DNA from: Nitrospinota bacterium
GTDB taxonomy: Bacteria > Nitrospinota > Nitrospinia > Nitrospinales > VA-1
Length of the DNA stretch: 48,207 nucleotides
Direction: 5' to 3'
Assembly (NCBI GenBank): GCA_027619975.1
Contig: JAQCGX010000028.1
Location: 1-48,207, forward strand
The notes beneath the pieces were generated by a model, which did no database searches, had not been told where the DNA came from, and saw only the letters and a list, made by a program, of their open reading frames with translations. The stretch's first letter is position 1. Each line of letters starts with the position of its first letter. The position numbers were made by a program, and so were the translations under genes. Shown here in pieces: positions 25,540 through 32,951 of the stretch.

Positions 25540-26012
25540 CTAATTGGCGAACTGGCGGATATAATGAATCGCCTGCCAGATCTCTTCATCGGAAAGGTCG
25601 CTGTAGGCCGGCATGGCCGTGTTGGGAGACCCTTTTCTGATGACCCAGAATAACTGACCGTCGGGCAAATCCTTCATGGTTTGAGAACAGGTAAAATCTC
25701 TCGGTTTGGGAGTCAGTGCGCCTCCTATGAGTCCTTTCCCATCTCCTTGCGGTCCGTGGCATTGGGCGCAGGCAAGCGGCTTCGCATTTTTCTGATAAAG
25801 CGATTTCCCCTCGCTTATATTTTCAGAAGTGGATGCGATAGGGTTGCTCTGATTATAAATATCGGCGGGTGCCTGCTTGGTTTTCCTTGGCTGGGAGCAA
25901 TCTCCAGCGAAAACAGGGGTATCCTGCCCTCCGGCCAATAATACTGAAGAAATTATTAAAAACCCGAAAAACTGAAAAGAAAAATTCCGCCGGAATTTTT
26001 TTTACTTACCAT
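25540..26012 (-). CDS. Monohaem cytochrome c, 5' end interrupted by an A8 slip
   Basis: Class I-type cytochrome domain with haem motif CAQCH and distal Met in AMPAYSDL. The open frame in this sequence runs only to 25938 (TTG). A strong ribosome site (AAGGAGA, complement of 26019-26025) precedes an ATG at 26012, whose frame runs through eight As (complement of 25996-26003) and stops. Adding one A would join MVSKK to a signal peptide (FSFQFFGFLIISSVLLAGG) and the cytochrome. So this is a frameshifted gene, a slippage-expressed gene or an assembly error. It is the last of four paralogues in a row and shares the extra cysteines DCSQ and DFTCSQT with its neighbours. Confidence 0.8.
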
Positions 26013-26089
26013 GTTGACTCTCCTTTTATCAGGATGAAATCCGGAAAAATTTATTTAAAGTCCGGCTGATCCTTCATGCCCGACCCGTG

Positions 26090-26602
26090 CTATTTTGCCA
26101 GCTTTCGCAGATAAAGAACCAATTGCCAAACCTGTTTCTCTTGCAACTCCGTAAATGCCGGCATTCCCGTTCCCGGAGATCCGTTTTTGATGATCCAGAA
26201 CAACTGACCATCTGGAATTTCCTGCATGGTTTCAGCACAAGAAAAGTTCCGGGGTGGAGGGTTCAATCCCTGTGCCATCATTCCAAATCCATTGCCCTCC
26301 ACGCCATGACAAATTTTGCAGGCCGTGGGCTGTGCCTCCACGCGAAACAAAGATTCCCCTGCATCCAGATTTTTTTGCGTGGGTTCCAACGGATTCTTCA
26401 ACCGATAAATATCTTCAGGCGCCTGGGCCGTCACCCTCAGTTGCGGACAATTTCCTTTGCCGCCAAAGCCCATGCTGTGATGATGCATTCCCGGCCCTTT
26501 GCCATGCCGCATCATCATGGGGCCTGCCAAAACCTGCGCCGCCATTGCCAATATAAAAAATAAAATCAGCAAAGAAAAAATGGATTTAAGAAAAACTTTC
26601 AT
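26090..26602 (-). CDS. Exported monohaem cytochrome c
   Basis: 170 aa from the ATG at 26602 (MKVFLKSIFS), which begins a signal peptide ending VLAG; the in-frame extension upstream to 26671 would hide it. A His/Met-rich mature start (MMMRHGKGPGMHHHSM) could bind metal. The haem motif is CKICH and the distal ligand Met lies in GMPAFTEL. Two further cysteines, GNCPQLR and NFSCAET, align with the neighbouring paralogues and may form a disulfide. It is the third gene of the four-cytochrome array, 20 bp after the previous one. Electron-transfer partner unknown. Confidence 0.88.
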   Translation of the reverse strand: MKVFLKSIFSLLILFFILAMAAQVLAGPMMMRHGKGPGMHHHSMGFGGKGNCPQLRVTAQAPEDIYRLKNPLEPTQKNLDAGESLFRVEAQPTACKICHGVEGNGFGMMAQGLNPPPRNFSCAETMQEIPDGQLFWIIKNGSPGTGMPAFTELQEKQVWQLVLYLRKLAK

Positions 26603-26622
26603 GAGCTTGAATCCATTTCCCT

Positions 26623-27228
26623 CTATTTGAATTTTTTGGAAAATTGCCGGATGAAAAGTACCAATTGCCAAACTTCCGTATCACTCAAAGCCCCGAACGA
26701 TGGCATTTTGGTACCCGGCGATCCGTTTTTAATAATCCAGTAGATTTGTCCATCGGGGATGTCATCCATCATATAATAACAAGTGAAGTTTCTCGGCTTG
26801 GGAGTCAATTGTTCAAAAATTACGCCCAAACCATCCCCGCCATAACCATGACATACCTTGCAAGCCGTAGGCCCAGCATCAATTTTAAACAGCGTCTCGC
26901 CTGCCCGCAGATTTTCCGAAGTCGGTTCCAGAGGATTTGTCATCTTGTAAAAGGGCTCAGGAGCCTGGGGGGTGTTTCGCTCCTGAGGACAAATACCCTG
27001 GAGAGGTTCTTCCAAGTCCACGGGATTTTTGTGGGGCATTCCCTCACGCACCACCTTTCGAATCATCCCGTTGGGAAATTCCTTTTCCTGCCCCCCCAAA
27101 GTCTGCTGATTTTCTTTCCACTCCGGTTCCACCGCAAATACCGATGATCCAGGCAAGGAGAGAATTGCAAAGGTCGCTAAAAATAATGTAAAAATCCACA
27201 CCTGCCGTCTTTGAACTTTGTTAACCAT
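26623..27228 (-). CDS. Exported monohaem cytochrome c
   Basis: 201 aa, starting at an ATG preceded by AAGGAG. The signal peptide covers about residues 1-33 (hydrophobic FTLFLATFAILSLPG, cleavage near VFA). An 80-residue N-terminal extension precedes the cytochrome domain. The haem motif is CKVCH, the distal Met is in KMPSFGAL, and the shared cysteines are CPQERN and NFTCYYM. The conserved core (QAP, PLEPTSENLRAGE, PRNFTC, PDGQIYWIIKNGSPGT) matches its two neighbours. It is the second gene of the array. Confidence 0.88.
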   Translation of the reverse strand: MVNKVQRRQVWIFTLFLATFAILSLPGSSVFAVEPEWKENQQTLGGQEKEFPNGMIRKVVREGMPHKNPVDLEEPLQGICPQERNTPQAPEPFYKMTNPLEPTSENLRAGETLFKIDAGPTACKVCHGYGGDGLGVIFEQLTPKPRNFTCYYMMDDIPDGQIYWIIKNGSPGTKMPSFGALSDTEVWQLVLFIRQFSKKFK

Positions 27229-27262
27229 TTATGTCAACTCCTTTATAGATTAAGGGAGGCAG

Positions 27263-27697
27263 TCAATCCTGCGAAAAAGTTCGGATGAAGTGAATAACAT
27301 TCCAGCCTTCCTCCTCTGAAATCACATTCCCAACCCGGATGGGCATTCCCGTTCCGGGGCTGCCATTCCTCAAGACCCACATCAATTCTCCGTCCGTACG
27401 CAACTCCTGCCATTTTTTATTAGTGAAGTTGCGGGGAGAATGACCGGGAACCCTCACTCCAGTCCCGTCCTTGCTGTGGCAGGTCACGCACAATCCCTTG
27501 CCGAAATATATTTGTCTTCCGGCTTCTATTCGCTCAGGGTCCGCTGGATAAGGATTCTCGATCTCCTGAACCTTTTCCAGAATTTCTTTTGGAACCCTCG
27601 GCTCGTAAATACTTGAATGAAACGCAAACGCGGTTGGCAAACCTGTAAGGGCCGGAAGAATTAAAGCACCCAAAATATATCCTGCCAGTTTTGTCAT
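27263..27697 (-). CDS. Exported monohaem cytochrome c, divergent paralogue
   Basis: 144 aa with a signal peptide (residues 1-25). The haem motif is CVTCHSKDG and the distal Met lies in GMPIRVG. It shares GSPGTGMP, PRNFTN and a C-terminal WNVIHFIRTF with the other three. The two extra cysteines are missing: the second position is Asn in NFTNKK. GAGGAAAG precedes the ATG. It is the first cytochrome of the array, 34 bp ahead of the next. A strong hairpin lies upstream. Confidence 0.88.
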   Translation of the reverse strand: MTKLAGYILGALILPALTGLPTAFAFHSSIYEPRVPKEILEKVQEIENPYPADPERIEAGRQIYFGKGLCVTCHSKDGTGVRVPGHSPRNFTNKKWQELRTDGELMWVLRNGSPGTGMPIRVGNVISEEEGWNVIHFIRTFSQD

Positions 27698-27724
27698 CGA
27701 AAACTTTCCTCAAACATATCGATC

Positions 27725-27767
27725 ACCCGCCCACCTTCTTTAGCTTGCAGGAAGAAGGCGAGCGGGT
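27725..27767. terminator. Long hairpin upstream of the cytochrome array
   Basis: ACCCGC (27725-27730) pairs with GCGGGT (27762-27767), and CCTTCTT (27734-27740) pairs with AAGAAGG (27752-27758), with a symmetric 3-nt internal loop and an 11-nt apical loop. It lies 28 bp upstream of the first cytochrome start, downstream of the DUF1264 gene. No T tract follows on the - strand, so an mRNA-processing or attenuating element is as likely as a terminator. Confidence 0.5.
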
Positions 27768-27892
27768 ATGGTGTTATTGTCTCTTTAAAATCGTCACTTA
27801 CCAAAAGACCCCGCCGTTTCAGAAATTCCCAGCTTCTTGAAGATTTCATCTGTCAGATGGGCGATGCTTCCGGAAGAACTGGTTTCTTTTTC

Positions 27893-28426
27893 CTATTTGG
27901 CGATTTCTTTACCCATTTGCCCATGCAGCGCTTCCCAATGTCCGATGGATTGAGCGATCATGACCGAACCGTCAGGAATAGGAGCCCCTTTAGGCCAAAG
28001 GTGAAAAATGATGCCATCGGTCTCGCTCACATACTCCGCCAAACCCTTCTGCTCTTTAGGGTCCGTGGGGTTGAGAATAACAACACGCCCGGTTTCAATT
28101 TCCTGCTTATGGTCATGCCAGTTTTGCAGGTGAGACCATTCAGGAATCACCGACCGCGCCAGCTTTTTAGAAACCATGTATTCGACTTCCGTCATGCGGG
28201 CATTTTCATCCGTGGATTCAAACAAGATGCATTGGATGATATCTGCATTGATCGGTTTGCAATAATGATGAAAAGGACCGATCACTTCCCCATCCATAAT
28301 ATGCGGAGCCGATACATGTATCGTGTATCCCTTGAGAGGATTCGGAGGGGCATCCCCGGCTATGACTGGAGACGAAATAAACCCTGCAAGAACCAATACC
28401 AGAAAAATTACTTTAATGTTCACCAT
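27893..28426 (-). CDS. Exported DUF1264 (oil-body-associated-protein-like) protein with in-frame amber codon
   Basis: 177 aa to an amber codon, with a signal peptide (residues 1-23, cleavage after VIA). The family signature is clear: HHYCKPINADIIQC, DENARMTEVEYMVSKK and WHDHKQEIETG, with His and Cys residues conserved in plant OBAP1-type and bacterial DUF1264 proteins. Biochemical function is unknown. After the TAG (27893-27895) the same frame continues 30 codons, including SIAHLTDEIFKKLGISETAG, to a TGA at 27794-27796. That tail looks coding, so the protein may be truncated by a nonsense mutation or extended by readthrough. It lies at the head of the cytochrome array on the same strand. Confidence 0.82.
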   Translation of the reverse strand: MVNIKVIFLVLVLAGFISSPVIAGDAPPNPLKGYTIHVSAPHIMDGEVIGPFHHYCKPINADIIQCILFESTDENARMTEVEYMVSKKLARSVIPEWSHLQNWHDHKQEIETGRVVILNPTDPKEQKGLAEYVSETDGIIFHLWPKGAPIPDGSVMIAQSIGHWEALHGQMGKEIAK

Positions 28427-28794
28427 TTTTGTTACCTCCTTTATTTGTGTTACCCCTAATAAGGACGATCAAAAATTAAACAAAATATTCCAGCAACTTC
28501 CTCGCCCCTTTCCCGGGGAAAATCAAACTCGCTCTCGTGATCTATAAAATATTGCCAACAACTCTTTATTTATTTTTTCCGACTAACAAAATAATAAACC
28601 CCTAAAGCCTTCTTGACCACACTACTTTAATGATTCTACGGAAATAATAAAAAGAGAAGTTACTTATTGACGATTCTGCTATGAAGTTTTACGCAATCAG
28701 GAGAGGTTTCTGAAATTTGAAAAGCCGCACGGAGTGCTGAAGAAGATGCTAATAGATCAATATGTTGAGGAAATTTCTTAGGGAGTGGGCCGAA
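28427..28794. other. Intergenic region, no feature recognised
   Basis: About 370 bp, AT-rich, between two - strand genes. A ribosome-site-like AGGAGGTAAC (on the - strand) precedes the DUF1264 ATG. Otherwise I see no ORF, strong promoter, repeat or stable hairpin. Confidence 0.5.
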
Positions 28795-29337
28795 TCAGGA
28801 AACTGGACCACGGATCAGGCGCAGAAAAGCATCGGCGCCACTAATTTTGTCTTGATAAGTTGCACCGCCCTCATCTTTCAAGGAGACAACGACCGCTTTA
28901 CCGCTTTTTTCCTTATTGGTCCAGGTGCTCCACCCGGCCCCGGCAGGAAACATGCTGTCCATATAGATTTTATCGCCATCTTTGTCTACGTTTCGTTTAC
29001 GACGCTCATAAAGAGTCTGGGCTTCTTCAGGCGTGGGCAACCGCCAGTCGGAGTATCCGGCAAAGTTTTTATTGTTCATGCGTTGCGAATATTCCTGGGC
29101 GGTGTACCAATTGACCCATTTGCCTTCCCGTTGCCAGGTATCTTCTTTCATCCACATCAAGTTCGTTTTTGCATCCAAAATGGTGCCATCGCCAAAATCT
29201 TTGAACCGTTTGTCAACCGATTGGGCGACGGGTTTTTTATCTTTCAAACCAACGGCCAGAACCGGCGTCGCGCAAAGCAACACCACCAAAAATATTGAAA
29301 GCGCCTTTAGGGTCTGGAACCTTGAGGGATGTTGCAT
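28795..29337 (-). CDS. Exported DUF1566 (Lcl C-terminal-like) protein
   Basis: 180 aa from the ATG at 29337, preceded by TTTGGAGG; a TTG 12 bases upstream overlaps that site and is rejected. The signal peptide covers about residues 1-30 (cleavage after VLA). The mature part is a DUF1566 domain: DGTILDAKTNLMWMKED, then AGYSDWRLPTPEEAQTLY, and a C-terminal FLRLIRGP. DUF1566 resembles C-type-lectin-like/FGE folds in surface and periplasmic proteins; function is unknown. A good promoter lies upstream. It precedes the DUF1264-cytochrome genes on the same strand. Confidence 0.85.
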   Translation of the reverse strand: MQHPSRFQTLKALSIFLVVLLCATPVLAVGLKDKKPVAQSVDKRFKDFGDGTILDAKTNLMWMKEDTWQREGKWVNWYTAQEYSQRMNNKNFAGYSDWRLPTPEEAQTLYERRKRNVDKDGDKIYMDSMFPAGAGWSTWTNKEKSGKAVVVSLKDEGGATYQDKISGADAFLRLIRGPVS

Positions 29338-29401
29338 GTGAACCTCCAAACAAATTCTTTAACCAAGAATCAAGATTATTGATAGGGGTTGGGATCGCTT
29401 C

Positions 29402-29430
29402 ATTTTACAATCTTCCGGCAGGCAAATCAA
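29402..29430 (-). promoter_or_regulatory. Sigma-70 promoter for the DUF1566 gene
   Basis: On the - strand: -35 TTGATT (29425-29430), 17-bp spacer, -10 TAAAAT (29402-29407). Transcription would start about 58 bp before the ATG at 29337. It is back to back with the + strand promoter at 29445-29472. Confidence 0.55.
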
Positions 29431-29444
29431 ATGGGCAAATCGTC

Positions 29445-29472
29445 TTGACAGAACCCCTCCATCCGGTAGAAT
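29445..29472 (+). promoter_or_regulatory. Sigma-70 promoter for the exported methyltransferase gene
   Basis: -35 TTGACA (29445-29450, perfect), 16-bp spacer, -10 TAGAAT (29467-29472, five of six). A start near 29479 leaves a 24-nt leader with AAGGA before the ATG at 29503. Confidence 0.7.
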
Positions 29473-29502
29473 AAATAAAAATCCCCTTTAAGGAACACTC
29501 CC

Positions 29503-30150
29503 ATGATACCACTTTGCCGACCTGTGCATCCTTCGATTTTCAGAGGAATCTGTATTCTGGTCTTTCTCCTTCTGATCCCGGCTCAGGGGATTGCCAAAGA
29601 GAAAGATAAATCCCGATGGGACGGTAAATACGACACGGAGACCTACATTTTCGGGAAAACTCCCATCCCTTTTCTGGTAGAAAACTTACACCTGCTCCCG
29701 AAAGGGAAAACCCTCGACATCGCCATGGGCGAAGGACGCAACGGGGTCTATCTGGCCGCCAAGGGGTTCAATGTTCTGGGGCTGGATATTTCGGAGAAGG
29801 GACTGCAAAAAGCCCGGCAACTGGCTGAGTCTCAAAATGCGAAAATCGAAACCCAGGTCGTCGATCTGGAAACGCATACCCTTGAAAAAAACGCCTACGA
29901 CCTCATCATCTGCACCTACTATATGCAACGGGATCTGTTCCCCCAGTTTATGGAAGCCCTCAAACCCGGTGGCATGGCCCTGGTCGAAACCTACAATATG
30001 GATTATCTGAAATACGCGAAGTTCAACCCCAAATGGCTTCTTGAAACCAACGAGCTTCTCGAAATTTTTAAAGGGTTTAAGATCATCCGCTACCAGGCCT
30101 TCGACGATGGCGAGATCGCCTATTCCAGCATTCTCGTCCAAAAACCTTGA
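29503..30150 (+). CDS. Predicted exported SAM-dependent methyltransferase (TehB-like)
   Basis: 215 aa. Residues 1-31 form a signal peptide or anchor (FRGICILVFLLLIPAQGIA, cleavage after GIA). The rest is a complete class I methyltransferase: RWDGKYDTETYIFGKTP at the front, motif I LDIAMGEGRNGVYLA, acidic residue in VLGLDIS, and DLIICTYYMQRDLF. Cytosolic TehB/thiopurine-methyltransferase relatives lack a signal. SAM is not normally available in the periplasm, so the export signal is odd; the protein may be membrane-anchored facing the cytosol. A BASS transporter gene follows after 11 bp, indicating an operon. Confidence 0.8.
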   Translation: MIPLCRPVHPSIFRGICILVFLLLIPAQGIAKEKDKSRWDGKYDTETYIFGKTPIPFLVENLHLLPKGKTLDIAMGEGRNGVYLAAKGFNVLGLDISEKGLQKARQLAESQNAKIETQVVDLETHTLEKNAYDLIICTYYMQRDLFPQFMEALKPGGMALVETYNMDYLKYAKFNPKWLLETNELLEIFKGFKIIRYQAFDDGEIAYSSILVQKP

Positions 30151-30161
30151 ACCCACTTTAA

Positions 30162-31169
30162 GTGAATTCCACTGAGAAGTTTTTTCTCACCCTAGCGAAT
30201 GCGTTTCCCCTTTGGGTGTTGGCAGGCGCTGTTTTAGCGCTGTGGGAACCCGCCACCGCGATGTGGTTCCAGCCCGACTGGATACCGATGTTCCTCGGCA
30301 TCATCATGCTGAGCATGGGGTTGACGCTGAGCTTAAGCGATTTTCAGCAAGTACTGAAAATCCCCCGCTCCATTCTTCTCGGCGTGAGCCTGCAATACAT
30401 CATCATGCCCGCATTGGGCTACGGGTTGGCCAAGGCCTTCAACCTGCCCATCGATTATATGATCGGCATCGTGCTGGTGGCGTGCAGTCCGGGAGGCACC
30501 GCATCCAATGTGGTTTGTTTCATTGGCCGCACCAATGTCGCCTTATCTGTCAGCCTGACCACATTTTCTACCTTACTGGCGGCACTCATTACGCCCGTTT
30601 TGACAACTCTATTGATCGAGTCCTTATCCAGGGACCTGACGGGAACCGCCATTCAGGTGGATACTCTTGGATTATTGCTCAACACCCTGAAAATCGTGAT
30701 CCTCCCCGTCCTGCTGGGAGTTTTCCTGAATCATTATTTTCACCAGGCGGTCAAAAAAATAAATCCCTACACGCCCCTGCTGGCCGTGCTTTCCATCGTG
30801 TTCATCGTGGATTTTATTCTGGCCGCAAAAAAAACCGCCATCATGGAAACCGGGTTGCATTTGTTGATCGTCATCCTCTCTCTGCATGTACTGGGATTTT
30901 TACTAGGCTACCTGTTATCTCGTATGCTGAAATTTAAGGAAAAAGACGCGCAAACGGTTTCCATCGAGGTGGGGATGCAGAACTCCGGGTTGGCCACGGA
31001 GCTTGCTCGCAGTAATTTTCCGGGCTATGCGCTGGCCACCGTTCCAGGAGCGATCTCGGCACTGACGCATTGCATCCTGGGAAGCATCGTCGCGGGGCTG
31101 TGCCGGATCAAGGCAGGGAAAACCGAAAAACTGACTCTCAAACCAAAGGAAAGCGAAGCCTCGGGGTGA
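30162..31169 (+). CDS. Bile acid:sodium symporter (BASS/SBF) family transporter
   Basis: 335-aa inner-membrane protein with about ten helices. Family signatures: MLSMGLTLSLSDF (residues 50-62), VACSPGGTASNV (near 107) and a C-terminal VSIEVGMQNSGLA (near 268). These carry the sodium-site residues of the fold. Prokaryotic BASS members move organic anions such as pyruvate, pantothenate or bile acids with sodium; the substrate here cannot be read. The start is GTG at 30162, 11 bp after the methyltransferase stop. Cotranscription with it is likely. Confidence 0.9.
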   Translation: MNSTEKFFLTLANAFPLWVLAGAVLALWEPATAMWFQPDWIPMFLGIIMLSMGLTLSLSDFQQVLKIPRSILLGVSLQYIIMPALGYGLAKAFNLPIDYMIGIVLVACSPGGTASNVVCFIGRTNVALSVSLTTFSTLLAALITPVLTTLLIESLSRDLTGTAIQVDTLGLLLNTLKIVILPVLLGVFLNHYFHQAVKKINPYTPLLAVLSIVFIVDFILAAKKTAIMETGLHLLIVILSLHVLGFLLGYLLSRMLKFKEKDAQTVSIEVGMQNSGLATELARSNFPGYALATVPGAISALTHCILGSIVAGLCRIKAGKTEKLTLKPKESEASG

Positions 31170-31185
31170 TGGTTTCACCTCCGGT

Positions 31186-31842
31186 TCAGGAAGAGGATAA
31201 AGGATGTTTTTTTTCAGGCCGCGCTTCGATAACCCAACCGATGGCAAATAACGAAGGCCATTGATGGCACGCAAAAGAAAAAATAAGACGCTTCCACTTC
31301 GATGAAATCACCGGCATTTCCGGAACCATCTCGCTCACATCATAACCGTTGGTTTCGATGAATTCCCTCCCTGTACGCAGGGTGAAAAACCGCAAATGGG
31401 TCCGGTCAAGAATTCCTTCGTCCTGATACTCCCACCGACCGAAAAGCAGGCCCATCCGGTTCGAATAATAAGCTACATTGGGCAATGAAATTAAAACTTT
31501 TCCTTTATCTTTCAGGAGCGCGCGCGATGTTTCCAGAACCTTCTCGGGAGCTTGCAGGTGTTCTAAAACGTCTGCAAGAACTACTACATCATATTGGTGA
31601 GCGTGTTGATCAAATGCGAATGTTTCAATATTTCCTTCATATAAATTTTTATAATGGGAGCGGGAGGCCGTCATTCGACGGATATTAATATCCATTCCAT
31701 CCACGCGGCATCCTTTTCCAGTCAGAACGGGGGCCAATTGCCCTTCGCCGCACCCCATATCAAACACATGGCTTCCGGCATCAATGAAGGAAGCGATTTG
31801 ACGGAATTTATTCTCTATCAGATAGGAGTCTAACTTGGCCAT
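31186..31842 (-). CDS. Class I SAM-dependent methyltransferase in a glycan gene block
   Basis: 218 aa, cytosolic. Motif I HVFDMGCGEGQLAPVL is followed by VDGMDINIRRM and YDVVVLADVLEHLQAPEKVL, the Methyltransf_23-type pattern seen in surface-polysaccharide and lipid methylases. It begins 25 bp after the NeuB-like gene, so the two are probably cotranscribed with the flippase. A glycan or glycolipid substrate is inferred from that context. The C-terminus is basic and proline-containing. Confidence 0.82.
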   Translation of the reverse strand: MAKLDSYLIENKFRQIASFIDAGSHVFDMGCGEGQLAPVLTGKGCRVDGMDINIRRMTASRSHYKNLYEGNIETFAFDQHAHQYDVVVLADVLEHLQAPEKVLETSRALLKDKGKVLISLPNVAYYSNRMGLLFGRWEYQDEGILDRTHLRFFTLRTGREFIETNGYDVSEMVPEMPVISSKWKRLIFSFACHQWPSLFAIGWVIEARPEKKHPLSSS

Positions 31843-31867
31843 GACATTCCCAAAAACCGGACCGGTC

Positions 31868-32917
31868 TCAAATCATTTCCCAGGTGATTAATTCTTCGGC
31901 GCAAATTTTAGACTTGGCTTTCTTGCCGATGATGCGCTCCAAACCGTCGGGCGGAATTCCCGTGCCCGGTCGTTTCACCGCCACCATATCGGAAGAAATG
32001 ACCGTGCCCGCCTCGATGTCCACGCGGGCCACCAGGCTTCTGCGCGCCGATTGCTTGACCGGCACCTCCGAAGGCTGAAGTTTTCTTTTTCCATCGCCTA
32101 AAATTTTTCCAACAGAAACCGTCGCCTGTTTCAATTGCTTTAGCTCTTCGGGCTCCATCGATAGGGCGTTGTCGGCACCGGGTAGATTTCTATCGAGGGT
32201 GAAGTGTTTTTCGATCATCACCGCACCCAGAGAGGCCGCGACGATAGCCGACAAGTTGTCGGTGGTATGATCCGAGAGTCCGACAGGAACCTTGAAGCGG
32301 GTTCTAAGTTCCGCCAGGCAGTGCATATTCATTTCTTCATAGCGGGACGGGTAGTTGGAAACACAATGCAAAAGTACGATGCGGTCGTTTCCCTCGCCGC
32401 GAACGGCATTCACGGCCTTTTCAATTTCACCGACGTCTCCCATTCCCGTTGACAACACAACCGGAAGATGTTTTCGCGCCACCCGCTTTATAAAATCGAG
32501 ATAAGTCAAATCGGGCGATGCCACCTTGATCGCCGGCACGCCAAGCTCGACCAGCATGTCCAACGATGCTTCGTCAAACGGCGTCGAGAACAACGGAATG
32601 CCAAGCTCCTCGGCATAGGCAAACAATTCCTCATACTCTTCAGGTTTCAACTCCGAACGTTGGAAAAATTCGTACAAAGGAATTTCCTTTTTAGGGTCCG
32701 CCGGGTCATTGGCTAGGAATCGTTTGGAATACAATTCTCCTGCCACGAACGTCTGCAACTTGACAGCATCGGCGCCATTGGCAGCAGCGGCCTGAATCAT
32801 ACGCTGGCACAGAGCGACATCGCCATTATGATTGAAGCCTATCTCGGCCACAATCAGCGGCGGATGACCGGCTCCCATCGGTTGACCGCAAAATTCAAAT
32901 TCATGCGTAACACTCAT
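31868..32917 (-). CDS. N-acetylneuraminate/nonulosonate synthase family protein (NeuB-like)
   Basis: Cytosolic PEP-dependent aldol condensation enzyme making a sialic-acid-like nonulosonate or related 2-keto-3-deoxy acid. The start at 32917 (MSVTHEFEF) gives 349 aa; a longer in-frame start would overlap the flippase end. The TIM barrel has VAEIGFNHNGD, ADAVKLQTF, STGMGD, LSDHT and EKHFTLDRNLPGADNALSMEP; the last is typical of NeuB. A C-terminal SAF antifreeze-like domain (SLVARVDIEAGTVI to the end) is present. No CMP-sugar synthetase (NeuA) or epimerase (NeuC) is in the window, so the exact sugar is open. Confidence 0.9.
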   Translation of the reverse strand: MSVTHEFEFCGQPMGAGHPPLIVAEIGFNHNGDVALCQRMIQAAAANGADAVKLQTFVAGELYSKRFLANDPADPKKEIPLYEFFQRSELKPEEYEELFAYAEELGIPLFSTPFDEASLDMLVELGVPAIKVASPDLTYLDFIKRVARKHLPVVLSTGMGDVGEIEKAVNAVRGEGNDRIVLLHCVSNYPSRYEEMNMHCLAELRTRFKVPVGLSDHTTDNLSAIVAASLGAVMIEKHFTLDRNLPGADNALSMEPEELKQLKQATVSVGKILGDGKRKLQPSEVPVKQSARRSLVARVDIEAGTVISSDMVAVKRPGTGIPPDGLERIIGKKAKSKICAEELITWEMI

Positions 32918-32951
32918 AACTTTAACGCCTCCACACGCCTGCTTTCCATTT

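Noticed and set aside
25681-26671. + strand ORFs across the cytochrome genes
   Set aside because: They are antisense shadows of the cytochrome genes, arginine/serine/proline-rich without domains.
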